A stretch of 7,880 bases of DNA, taken from Bacteriovoracaceae bacterium (GTDB lineage: Bacteria; Bdellovibrionota; Bacteriovoracia; Bacteriovoracales; Bacteriovoracaceae). The notes below the pieces were generated by a model. That model worked only from the letters and a program-made list of their open reading frames with translations. It was not told where the DNA came from and made no database searches. Position 1 is the first letter of the stretch. Each line of letters opens with the position of its first letter. The stretch is taken from the NCBI GenBank assembly GCA_007116425.1, contig SKIL01000017.1:1-7880 (forward strand), given 5' to 3'. The position numbers and the translations under genes were made by a program. Shown piece after piece: positions 1-5,520 of the stretch.

Positions 1-69
1 ATGGGAAGGTATTTCAGCGTCCGCTGGAACCTCTTTATATGTCTGCCAAAATCCAGTTGAAAGTCTCAT
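1..69 (-). CDS. proS: Prolyl-tRNA synthetase, N-terminal fragment
   Basis: Reading the minus strand from the ATG at 69-67 gives 23 open codons to the window edge, beginning MRLSTGFWQTYKEVPADAEI and continuing PSH. This matches the characteristic start of bacterial-type prolyl-tRNA synthetase, where an MRLS opening and an ADAE(I/V)xSH segment precede the class II catalytic core. The enzyme charges tRNA-Pro with proline in the cytoplasm. The start is supported by a GGAG Shine-Dalgarno (complement of 75-78) five bases before the ATG; an ATG 12 bases upstream hits a stop after three more codons. The gene lies 90 bp downstream of lpxC on the same strand. I see no convincing promoter or terminator in that gap, so read-through from lpxC is possible. 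Only the first few percent of the protein is visible, so nothing can be said about the editing domain or enzyme subtype. Confidence 0.88.
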   Translation of the reverse strand, partial: MRLSTGFWQTYKEVPADAEIPSH

Positions 70-159
70 GAGTACTCCATGATCGTTAATCGATAGCTAG
101 CTTTTTCTTAGTATTTTAATTGAATTGATTTACCGAGTCTCGCCTTACTTGGCCACTAA

Positions 160-1080
160 TTAATGAAAACTTGGGGCCATCACCTGCGGTAATTCGAAGG
201 CTTCCACCGCTTCTTTCTCAAGTGAAGAGGCGGACACCAACTCATAAGCAGAGGGTGTTTCCATTAATTTTCGACATAGAAGATTATGAAGATTGTGACC
301 CGATTTATAGGTTGTGACCTTTCCAGCAATCTCGTGACCGAGTAGTGAGATATCGCCAATAGTATCTAAGATTTTATGCCTTACAAATTCATCTCTGAAC
401 CTAAGGCCGTCATTATTCATTACCTGAAAATCATTTAATACAATCGCATTATCCAATGATCCACCCTTGATAAGTCCTTTGCGCTTAAGCATATCTACAT
501 CGCGCAAAAGCCCAAAAGTTCGTGCGCGCGAGATTTCTGAAATAAAGTTTTCACAACTAAATTCAAAGACCTTATTTTGAGTTTTAATTACCGGATGAGC
601 AAAAACAATAGTTGAATCGATAATCAACCTAGAAGCTGGTTCGAGTCTGGCCCACTTATCCTCAACTTTAACCTCGACAGGCTCAAGAACAACGATAAAC
701 TGCTTTGATTTATTAAGAGTCTGAATACCTGTTTCTTTTAAGAGAAATACAAAGGAAGCACCAGAGCCGTCCATAATGGGAACTTCTGGTCCATCAATCT
801 CACATAAAACATTATCAATACCTAGTCCGTAAAAAACGGAGAGAAGATGCTCTACAGTATGAACTGCCTCAATGCCTGAGCCAAGCGTCGTATTATTCTC
901 AGTAGCACCCACAGTTGTAGCATCAGCTTTTAAAATTGGACGGTGAGGCAAATCAACTCTTTGAAAGCATATACCAGTATTGGCATCTGTAGGATGCATG
1001 TGCATCGTTACGCGCTTACCTGAATGAAGGCCGAGTCCAGTGACTGTTACTGTTTTGGCCAAAGTTCTTTGATTTAACAT
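160..1080 (-). CDS. lpxC: UDP-3-O-acyl-N-acetylglucosamine deacetylase
   Basis: LpxC is the zinc-dependent cytoplasmic deacetylase that removes the acetyl group from UDP-3-O-acyl-GlcNAc, the committed step of lipid A synthesis. At 306 residues it has the usual family length and appears complete. The family's catalytic residues are visible: E77-H78 in VEHLL, H235 and D239 in RHKILDTIGD, and H262 in KSGHNLHN, corresponding to E. coli E78, H79, H238, D242 and H265. The N-terminal TGLGLHSG and the MDGSGASF segment (103-110) are also typical. The ATG at 1080 has only a weak Shine-Dalgarno (GGA about nine bases upstream). It is transcribed away from the lipoprotein cluster and toward proS. In enterobacteria LpxC level is set by proteolysis; nothing in this sequence shows whether that applies here. 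Its presence shows a lipopolysaccharide-making Gram-negative cell. Confidence 0.98.
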   Translation of the reverse strand: MLNQRTLAKTVTVTGLGLHSGKRVTMHMHPTDANTGICFQRVDLPHRPILKADATTVGATENNTTLGSGIEAVHTVEHLLSVFYGLGIDNVLCEIDGPEVPIMDGSGASFVFLLKETGIQTLNKSKQFIVVLEPVEVKVEDKWARLEPASRLIIDSTIVFAHPVIKTQNKVFEFSCENFISEISRARTFGLLRDVDMLKRKGLIKGGSLDNAIVLNDFQVMNNDGLRFRDEFVRHKILDTIGDISLLGHEIAGKVTTYKSGHNLHNLLCRKLMETPSAYELVSASSLEKEAVEAFELPQVMAPSFH

Positions 1081-1108
1081 ACCATATCCAATTTTTAGAC
1101 GAGTCTTC

Positions 1109-1138
1109 AGTTTACTATTAATATAGTATTTTTGGCAA
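1109..1138 (-). promoter_or_regulatory. Candidate sigma70-type promoter for lpxC
   Basis: On the minus strand TTGCCA (complement of 1133-1138, five of six matches to the -35 consensus) is followed 18 bases later by TAAACT (complement of 1109-1114, four of six to the -10). This would give a leader of about 20 bases before the lpxC ATG. The region is AT-rich, so such matches arise easily by chance. Confidence 0.3.
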
Positions 1139-1153
1139 ATACAGCTTCTAGTA

Positions 1154-1163
1154 TAATCGATTA
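1154..1163. promoter_or_regulatory. Ten-base palindrome in the divergent lpxC/lipoprotein region
   Basis: TAATCGATTA is a perfect palindrome lying just upstream of the candidate lpxC -35 box. It partly overlaps a plus-strand TATAAT at 1152-1157. It could be a half-operator for a regulator of either gene. The core ATCGAT recurs elsewhere in the window, including coding sequence, so the match may be chance. The rest of the 249 bp divergent region (1081-1329) shows no tRNA, riboswitch or clear repeat. Confidence 0.15.
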
Positions 1164-1313
1164 CTTAATGCAACTTGTCTGGAAGCAAATATTTCCTTCA
1201 TTTAGACCCTTTAATCCGTCCATTCCTAGCATAAATTGCAGTATTAGGCCTTAAAATTGTAAAAACTGCTAAGAATCCTCTCCTTTTTGACCTAGCGGCA
1301 TCAAGTCATCTCG

Positions 1314-1319
1314 TATATT
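1314..1319 (+). promoter_or_regulatory. -10-like box directly before the lipoprotein gene
   Basis: TATATT ends 10 bases before the ATG at 1330, so transcription from it would begin only a few bases before the start codon. The best -35-like hexamer, TTGACC at 1287-1292, is 21 bases away, longer than sigma70 normally tolerates. It is listed because the gene has no Shine-Dalgarno, which would fit a leaderless or near-leaderless message. Confidence 0.2.
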
Positions 1320-1329
1320 CTTAATAATT

Positions 1330-1743
1330 ATGAAAACTAAACTTCAATCAATTTGTTTATTTAAGACCTTTTTCTTTGTTTTAATCCTATCGGCCTGTTC
1401 CTCAAAGCCTGTGCTCTACCCCAATGCCACCTATGAGCGTGCTGGTCGAGATCAAGCAGATAGGGATATTCAGGAGTGTATGGATAAAGCGGATGAGTTT
1501 TTAAAATCCGACGAAGGAAAAAGAATTTTACAGGGGGCCGGAAGAGGCTCTGCAGTTGGAGGTGCAGTTGGAGCAGTCTCGGGCCTACTAAGAGGAAACG
1601 TCGTGCGAGGAGCCGCTGAAGGTGCCGCCTTTGGTGGTACAGCTGGAGCGGCCGCAACAGCAGTTAGTCCTAATCAGCTCAAGCAAAGATTTGTTAATCG
1701 ATGTCTTGCTGAAAAGGGCTATGAAGTTACAGGTTGGCGCTGA
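1330..1743 (+). CDS. Glycine-zipper outer-membrane lipoprotein, function unknown
   Basis: The 137-residue product begins with a lipoprotein signal: basic MKTK, a hydrophobic stretch at about 8-20, and the lipobox LSAC with the lipidated cysteine at 23. Residue +2 is serine, which by the E. coli rule favours export to the outer membrane. A charged segment (35-65) is followed by a glycine/alanine-rich zipper (about 69-111, with repeats such as GGAVGAVSG and GGTAGAAATA) that may insert into or pack against membrane. The C-terminus RCLAEKGYEVTGWR resembles the ending of a widespread group of small glycine-zipper lipoproteins with unknown roles. C50 and C125 could form a disulfide in the periplasm. 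No Shine-Dalgarno precedes the ATG, but the signal peptide fixes this start. It is the first gene of a tight three-gene cluster; the next start lies 2 bases after its stop. Confidence 0.85.
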   Translation: MKTKLQSICLFKTFFFVLILSACSSKPVLYPNATYERAGRDQADRDIQECMDKADEFLKSDEGKRILQGAGRGSAVGGAVGAVSGLLRGNVVRGAAEGAAFGGTAGAAATAVSPNQLKQRFVNRCLAEKGYEVTGWR

Positions 1744-1745
1744 TA

Positions 1746-2204
1746 ATGACAGGACTTTCATCACCATTCTCTGAAATTTGGTCAAAATGTACAAAAAAGA
1801 TCGATCTTGATAAGATTAATCGTCGCTCAACCCACACACTCGTCGAGCACTTAGGCATCACAATTGATGAAATACTGCCAAATGGACTCAAAGGTTCTAT
1901 GCCCGTAGACGACCGAACGGTTCAACCATATCGCATGTTGCATGGAGGTGCCTCATGTGTTCTCGCGGAGTCCTTGGGAAGTATTGCCTCCAATATAATT
2001 GCCATAGAAAATGATATGATTGCCGTAGGGCAAGGAATAAATACTCAACACCTAAGACCTGCCTCAGAGGGACGAGTTTATGCTATTGCCTCATTTATCC
2101 ACCTTGGGGCCCGTTCTCATGTTTGGAATATTGATATTTTTGATGAAAATAATAAAATTGTGAGTACATCTAGGCTTACGATGGCCATCATCAAAAGGAA
2201 TTAG
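1746..2204 (+). CDS. Hotdog-fold acyl-CoA thioesterase, YdiI/MenI-like
   Basis: This 152-residue protein has the single-hotdog architecture of the PaaI/YdiI/EntH thioesterases that hydrolyse CoA or acyl-carrier thioesters in the cytoplasm. The active-site block is clear: MPVDDRTVQPYRMLHGGAS at 52-70, with Q60 and H66-G-G, then LAESLGS with the probable catalytic E75. A second conserved block follows (HLGARSHVWNIDIFD at 119-133, then SRLTMAI). The layout closely resembles E. coli YdiI (MenI), which cleaves 1,4-dihydroxy-2-naphthoyl-CoA in menaquinone synthesis, but no men genes are visible and family members are promiscuous, so the substrate is open. A 30-residue N-terminal extension precedes the hotdog core. 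I chose the ATG at 1746; an in-frame TTG at 1734 would overlap the upstream gene. The following start is 1 base after its stop. Confidence 0.9.
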   Translation: MTGLSSPFSEIWSKCTKKIDLDKINRRSTHTLVEHLGITIDEILPNGLKGSMPVDDRTVQPYRMLHGGASCVLAESLGSIASNIIAIENDMIAVGQGINTQHLRPASEGRVYAIASFIHLGARSHVWNIDIFDENNKIVSTSRLTMAIIKRN

Positions 2205-2205
2205 A

Positions 2206-2862
2206 ATGCTCAAAAATATTTTACTCGCATACACTCTCCTCTTTCCTTTGCATCTTTTTGCTTCAGTAAGCGGTTCTGTGGTTCAAACCCATGGTTTTAG
2301 CTATCACAAAACGAATGCTGAGAATGCACAGTTTGAAATGCTTGCGCCCAATAATCGATTTCGATCACAAGATACAATAAGAACTACAAAGCGTGCTTTA
2401 GTGCTGTTAGAAATTCCTCAGGGTCATCGCCTTAAAGTTGGACCGGAATCGACAGTACTTTTCGATCAGCTTCCAACGCAAAGCTCACAGAGTGTTGAGC
2501 TATCCATTGAAAATGGCCAGCTTTATACTTATACGATCACCGAACCAAGTCGCCTAGAAGATTATCATGGATATAAAATTCAGCTCGGTCCTCACCTTCT
2601 TAGCCTCACTCATGGTAAGGCATTTATCGCAGTTGCCGGTGAGGCCGGTCAACAAGAAGCACTTCTTATTTCTTTTGATGCAACAGGAGAAGTCAAAAAT
2701 TCAAAAGGTGAGACTCGCTCATTTGTAGGACAACAGGGACTCGTTATCACACCGAAATCCATTGCTCCCTTGGCCAGGAACTTTCATGAAGAGCTTATGG
2801 AAAAACTCAATTGGGAGTTTGATGGCAGCTTAGACATCACAAATCACCTGATTGAATTATAA
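2206..2862 (+). CDS. Secreted FecR-domain-like protein
   Basis: The 218-residue product starts with a Sec signal peptide (about 1-19, with likely cleavage after LFA before S20), so it should act in the periplasm or be exported. The mature part begins like a FecR domain: an SGSVVQTHG strand (22-30), RSQDTIRT (53-60, matching the family's 'gD.i.T' position), ALVLLEIPQGHRLKVGPES (64-82) and an 'ENGQLY' strand (102-107). FecR domains occur in anti-sigma signalling proteins and also in many soluble envelope proteins of unknown role. There is no transmembrane helix beyond the signal and no sigma factor nearby, so classical iron-type signalling is unlikely. AAGGAA six to seven bases before the ATG is a good ribosome site. 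The gene sits 1 base after the thioesterase, and its stop interlocks with the ruvB stop at 2857-2862. Confidence 0.75.
   Translation: MLKNILLAYTLLFPLHLFASVSGSVVQTHGFSYHKTNAENAQFEMLAPNNRFRSQDTIRTTKRALVLLEIPQGHRLKVGPESTVLFDQLPTQSSQSVELSIENGQLYTYTITEPSRLEDYHGYKIQLGPHLLSLTHGKAFIAVAGEAGQQEALLISFDATGEVKNSKGETRSFVGQQGLVITPKSIAPLARNFHEELMEKLNWEFDGSLDITNHLIEL
2801..2820 (-). terminator. Weak candidate terminator for the ruv operon, inside the FecR-like gene
   Basis: Read on the minus strand, AAACTC, a six-base loop and GAGTTT form a perfect 6 bp stem followed by further T residues (five Ts in all). It begins about 36 bases beyond the ruvB stop. The stem has only two G-C pairs, so it would be a weak terminator at best, and the bases also encode the opposing protein. 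Confidence 0.25.
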
Positions 2863-3867
2863 TTGCGAGTCCAACGCCTCAAAAGCACTCAGGTGCTCAA
2901 TCGCTTTTTGAGAGACTTCTCTTCCACGTGGTGTGCGAACCAAAAACCCCTCTTGTAAGAGATAAGGCTCGTAAACATCTTCTATCGTTGTTCGATCTTC
3001 AGACAGAGTTGCACACAAAGCATCGATCCCAACCGGACCTCCAGCATAATACTCGCGAATGACTTGTAAAATTTTTCGATCCATTCGGTCTAGGCCGGCG
3101 GCATCAATTGCCATCATCGAAAGGGCCTGTTCGACATCCTCCAGACTCGTCACTTTTTTATCATTTACAATTGAATAGTCTCGAACTCTTCTCAAAATGC
3201 GATTTGCGATTCTAGGGGTTCCTCTCGAACAAACTGAAATGCGCTCAAATGCCTCTGGTGTCATTTCAATCTTTATCTTCTTGGCGTTAAAGCGAACGAT
3301 TTCTTTTAGCTCTGAAGGGTGATAAAAGTCGAAATGCAAAGAGGCCATAAAACGATGGCGTAGCGGAGTTGAAAGAAGTCCTGCTCGAGTTGTGGCCCCA
3401 ACCAACGTAAACGGATCTAAATTAATTTGCATAGTTCGTGCTGTTGGCCCCTCACCAATCACAATATCTAAGCGATAGTCTTCCATTGCTGAATATAAAA
3501 TTTCTTCGACGGTAATATGCATGCGATGAATTTCATCAATAAAAAGAATATCACCAGGTTGGATATTTGAAAGTAAGGCCGCAAGGTCTCCCTTTTTTTC
3601 GATAGCTGGCCCAGAGACGACGTGCAACTCAGTACCCATTTCCTTAGCAATCAGCATCGCCAATGAAGTTTTTCCAAGGCCAGGAGGACCAGAAAGCAAG
3701 ACATGATCCATGGCATGACCACGTATTCGTGCCGATTTAACCATCATTTTGATATTATCTACAACCTGCTTTTGACCAATATACTCATCAAAGTTTTGTG
3801 GCCGAAGCTGAACCTCTTTACGGATCTCATCTTCACTCACTTCACTTGCAAATAAATCTCTTTCCAT
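2857..3867 (-). CDS. ruvB: Holliday junction branch-migration ATPase RuvB
   Basis: RuvB is the AAA+ hexameric motor that, with RuvA, drives branch migration of Holliday junctions in recombinational repair. At 336 residues it is full length. Visible motifs are Walker A GPPGLGKT (60-67), Walker B ILFIDEIH (107-114), sensor 1 GATTRAG (157-163), the GTPRIANR sensor 2 region (216-223) and the C-terminal winged helix with the DNA-contacting TPRGRE (312-317). One segment is odd: the family's LRDRFG reads LRHRFM here (169-174), so the Asp after the first Arg is His and the Gly is Met; the Arg residues themselves are kept. The start is three bases after the ruvA stop, with AAGGAA inside the ruvA end as a ribosome site, indicating coupled translation. 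Its stop codon overlaps that of the convergent FecR-like gene. Confidence 0.98.
   Translation of the reverse strand: MERDLFASEVSEDEIRKEVQLRPQNFDEYIGQKQVVDNIKMMVKSARIRGHAMDHVLLSGPPGLGKTSLAMLIAKEMGTELHVVSGPAIEKKGDLAALLSNIQPGDILFIDEIHRMHITVEEILYSAMEDYRLDIVIGEGPTARTMQINLDPFTLVGATTRAGLLSTPLRHRFMASLHFDFYHPSELKEIVRFNAKKIKIEMTPEAFERISVCSRGTPRIANRILRRVRDYSIVNDKKVTSLEDVEQALSMMAIDAAGLDRMDRKILQVIREYYAGGPVGIDALCATLSEDRTTIEDVYEPYLLQEGFLVRTPRGREVSQKAIEHLSAFEALDSQL
2878..2912 (+). terminator. Weak candidate terminator for the lipoprotein-FecR cluster, inside ruvB
   Basis: Some 16-50 bases past the plus-strand stop, AGCAC (2884-2888), loop TCAG and GTGCT (2893-2897) form a 5 bp hairpin, with a T5 run at 2905-2909. 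An alternative outer stem pairs CTCAAAAGC (2878-2886) with GCTTTTTGAG (2903-2912), with one bulge. The two forms compete and the T run is not directly next to the inner stem, so confidence is low. Confidence 0.2.
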
Positions 3868-3870
3868 TGC

Positions 3871-4569
3871 CTACATTTCCTTTAAAACTAAATGGACTAA
3901 TTGCTCCGAACGAGTCACTGGAGTTTGAGCAAGAATTTTTTGCGCCTTAGGCAAAACGGCCTCTTCCTTAAATCCCAGTTCGCGGCAGGCCATCAATGCC
4001 TCTTGAATCATTTCACCCTTCTGTGAAAGGTCTCCAAACTCTTCGGAGGAGTCGCTCTCTAAACTATCGTGGCCTTCAAACATATCTAAATTTTCACTTT
4101 CCCAAACTTTTTCTTCAGCTGGAGCACTCGACCTGCTAGCAGGAGATAAAACTCGTTTTTTATGTTCATACATTTTAACTTTCATAATTTTCTTTGAAAG
4201 ATCTAGAATCATTTGACTGGCGGCCTTATCTCCGACTCCAGGTGCTTTCTTCAAAACGCCCTTATTTTCAGTCAAAACAGCATCAATAATCGCCTCTATC
4301 CCGAGACTAGAGATTAAGGAAAAGGCCGATTTTGCTCCCACGTTTTTGACAGTCAAAAGCATTTCAAATAATTTTTTTGCCCGAAGTGTTTCAAAGCCAT
4401 ACAGTTCTTCTGAGTTTTCTCTGATCACGTGAGAGATAAATAGGGAAACCCAAGAAGCTTCAGGAAAGACCTTATGTGCATATACTTGATAACCAATTCC
4501 AGAATTGGTCATCACTATAACTTCTGAGCCATCACTAAAAACTACTTCTCCACTTAAATGACCAATCAT
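3871..4569 (-). CDS. ruvA: Holliday junction DNA-binding protein RuvA with a long acidic linker
   Basis: RuvA binds four-way junctions as a tetramer and loads RuvB. Domain I (OB fold, about 1-63) opens with MIGHLSGEVV and ends in ELYGF. Domain II carries two helix-hairpin-helix motifs, VKNVGAKSA (74-82) and APGVGDKAA (109-117). Domain III (about 185-232, with LMACRELGFKEEA) should contact RuvB. At 232 residues it is about 30 longer than the E. coli protein. The surplus lies in the linker (about 140-185), which is rich in Ser, Glu and Asp. The acidic-pin pair of E. coli (E55, D56, in REDAQLLYGF) aligns with E51-N52 in RENSEELYGF, so one charge is missing. The start at 4569 has a strong purine-rich ribosome site (GAGGGAGAG). 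It lies 18 bases after ruvC and 3 bases before ruvB. Confidence 0.97.
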   Translation of the reverse strand: MIGHLSGEVVFSDGSEVIVMTNSGIGYQVYAHKVFPEASWVSLFISHVIRENSEELYGFETLRAKKLFEMLLTVKNVGAKSAFSLISSLGIEAIIDAVLTENKGVLKKAPGVGDKAASQMILDLSKKIMKVKMYEHKKRVLSPASRSSAPAEEKVWESENLDMFEGHDSLESDSSEEFGDLSQKGEMIQEALMACRELGFKEEAVLPKAQKILAQTPVTRSEQLVHLVLKEM

Positions 4570-4587
4570 TCTCTCTCCCTCGCAATT

Positions 4588-5154
4588 TTAACTCTTACTC
4601 GCTATTACTTTATGGGCCAATGACGCTTTTAGGCCCTGGCCTGAACGTTGCCCCTTTTTTTCCCCAAGCATTGGAACTCTCCCAGAGCTACCATGAAGGG
4701 CATGACAGAGAGCTATTGCTAAAGCATCACTTTCGTCATGAGTCTTATATTCAATTGGGCCTAAGAGCATTTGCAAAACCTTTTCAATTCCGCTTTTATC
4801 CGCATGTCCATGTCCAGTAACCGTTGATTTAATGAGATTGGGTGAGTACTCAAATAATTTACCGCGATAACTCTCTCCCATTGCCGCCAGGGCGGCCCCT
4901 CTCGCTTGCGAAAGCTTTGCCAAGGAACTCACATTTTTGACATAAACTAATGATTCTAAGGCAACACAATCTGGCCGATATTTTTCAATGATTAATTTAA
5001 ACTCATTAAAGATATGGGCCGGTCGATAAATAAATTCTTGAATATGCTCGCAGCTGATAACACCCGAACCTAAATACTTTATATTTTTTCCAGATTGCTC
5101 AAGAACACCATATCCGGCCTTTCGCGATCCAGGATCTATGCCTAAAATAATCAT
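4588..5154 (-). CDS. ruvC: Holliday junction resolvase RuvC
   Basis: RuvC is the dimeric RNase H-fold endonuclease that cuts Holliday junctions symmetrically, in concert with RuvAB. The four metal-binding acidic residues are present: D7 in GIDPGS, E67 in ALESLVYVKN, and D140 and D143 in HDESDALAIALCH, matching E. coli D7, E66, D138 and D141. The GHGHADKSGI segment (114-123) corresponds to the conserved 'tG.G.A.K.qv' region. At 188 residues it is somewhat longer than E. coli RuvC (173); the extra is a basic C-terminal tail with several Lys residues. The ATG at 5154 has no Shine-Dalgarno, and a GATAAT box lies eight bases before it, so the message may be near-leaderless. It is followed by ruvA and ruvB in the classical CAB order and preceded, after a 56-base gap, by a small membrane-protein gene on the same strand. 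Confidence 0.97.
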   Translation of the reverse strand: MIILGIDPGSRKAGYGVLEQSGKNIKYLGSGVISCEHIQEFIYRPAHIFNEFKLIIEKYRPDCVALESLVYVKNVSSLAKLSQARGAALAAMGESYRGKLFEYSPNLIKSTVTGHGHADKSGIEKVLQMLLGPIEYKTHDESDALAIALCHALHGSSGRVPMLGEKKGQRSGQGLKASLAHKVIASKS

Positions 5155-5162
5155 ATATAGAG

Positions 5163-5190
5163 ATTATCGCGTCGAATACTCAATCGTCTA
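5163..5190 (-). promoter_or_regulatory. Candidate promoter directly upstream of ruvC
   Basis: On the minus strand TAGACG (complement of 5185-5190, four of six to the -35 consensus) and GATAAT (complement of 5163-5168, five of six to the -10) are separated by 16 bases. Transcription would start only one or two bases before the ruvC ATG, which fits the missing ribosome site. I see no obvious LexA/SOS box. Confidence 0.35.
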
Positions 5191-5210
5191 TGAATGAATC
5201 AAAAGAAATG

Positions 5211-5384
5211 CTATGAATCACCCTTTGCTCGGATGAATTGACCGAAATAGAACATTAGCGAGCCCATAACGAGCTGAACAAATTCGAGCTGTCCATATTG
5301 GCCTTTGTTGATTCCTGCAAATAGACAAAGTCCAACTGATGCAAATCCAACCAATTGTATGCCGAAGCCAATATAAAACAACAT
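5211..5384 (-). CDS. Small two-helix membrane protein, function unknown
   Basis: The 57-residue product is almost wholly hydrophobic: helix one at about 2-24 (with GFGIQLVGFASVGLCLFAG), a short polar turn NKGQYGQLE (26-34), and helix two at about 35-50 (FVQLVMGSLMFYFGQF), ending in a basic/polar tail IRAKGDS. It is a probable inner-membrane hairpin with no signal for export. I chose the ATG at 5384 because a GTGAGG ribosome site sits five bases before it; a TTG five codons upstream (5399) would swallow that site. It lies 56 bases before ruvC on the same strand and may be the first gene of the ruv transcript, although ruvC also seems to have its own promoter. I do not recognise a family. The hydrophobic periodicity, ribosome site and position make it a likely real gene. 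Confidence 0.6.
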   Translation of the reverse strand: MLFYIGFGIQLVGFASVGLCLFAGINKGQYGQLEFVQLVMGSLMFYFGQFIRAKGDS

Positions 5385-5389
5385 TAGTG

Positions 5390-5395
5390 CCTCAC
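5390..5395 (-). promoter_or_regulatory. Ribosome binding site that sets the start of the small membrane protein
   Basis: The complement of these bases reads GTGAGG, with the GAGG core five bases before the ATG at 5384. It favours a 57-residue product over a 62-residue one from the TTG at 5399. Confidence 0.55.
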
Positions 5396-5474
5396 TCAAA
5401 GTTTAGTGCTTATTGTTATAATCGCCTTGGTTTATCAAAAAATATTCTTATGGAAAAGCCCCTATCTTTAAAGG

Positions 5475-5491
5475 CATAAATCTTTTATGAT
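5475..5491 (+). promoter_or_regulatory. Inverted repeat overlapping a -10-like box upstream of folD
   Basis: CATAAA, loop TCT and TTTATG (5475-5489) form a perfect 6 bp inverted repeat with a three-base loop. It overlaps TATGAT (5486-5491), a reasonable -10 box 39 bases before the folD ATG. No good -35 is found at the right distance. The repeat could be an operator or chance in AT-rich DNA. The divergent region (5385-5530) also holds a plus-strand TATAAT at 5417-5422, but no riboswitch that I can recognise. Confidence 0.2.
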
Positions 5492-5520
5492 GGCAGCCAA
5501 CTTTCTATTTTATTTACTCT

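Noticed and set aside
2..82. A plus-strand open frame running in from the left edge to a TGA at 80-82, which could be a gene C-terminus
   Set aside because: The minus strand over the same bases encodes a clear prolyl-tRNA synthetase N-terminus with a good ribosome site, so the plus-strand frame is a shadow.
82..106. Inverted repeat ATCG-TTAAT-CGAT followed by AGCTAGCT and TTTTT, as a plus-strand terminator
   Set aside because: The stem is only 4 bp, and no plus-strand gene ends here, so there is nothing for it to terminate.
134..142. Short palindrome CGAG-T-CTCG just past the lpxC stop
   Set aside because: A 4 bp stem with a one-base loop and no T run cannot act as a terminator; it is within chance expectation.
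1361..1794. Open minus-strand frames (1361-1657 and 1588-1794) opposite the lipoprotein gene
   Set aside because: They are antisense to a gene with a convincing signal peptide and lipobox, and their compositions (rich in Arg/Leu or Ser/Cys) are typical of shadow frames.
4620..4820. Open plus-strand frame inside ruvC
   Set aside because: It lies wholly antisense to the conserved catalytic region of RuvC and has no recognisable features.
5155..5210. LexA/SOS box expected upstream of the ruv genes
   Set aside because: No CTGT-N8-ACAG-like or other recognisable SOS operator is seen in the gap before ruvC; LexA motifs differ between phyla, so absence is not proof of no SOS control.
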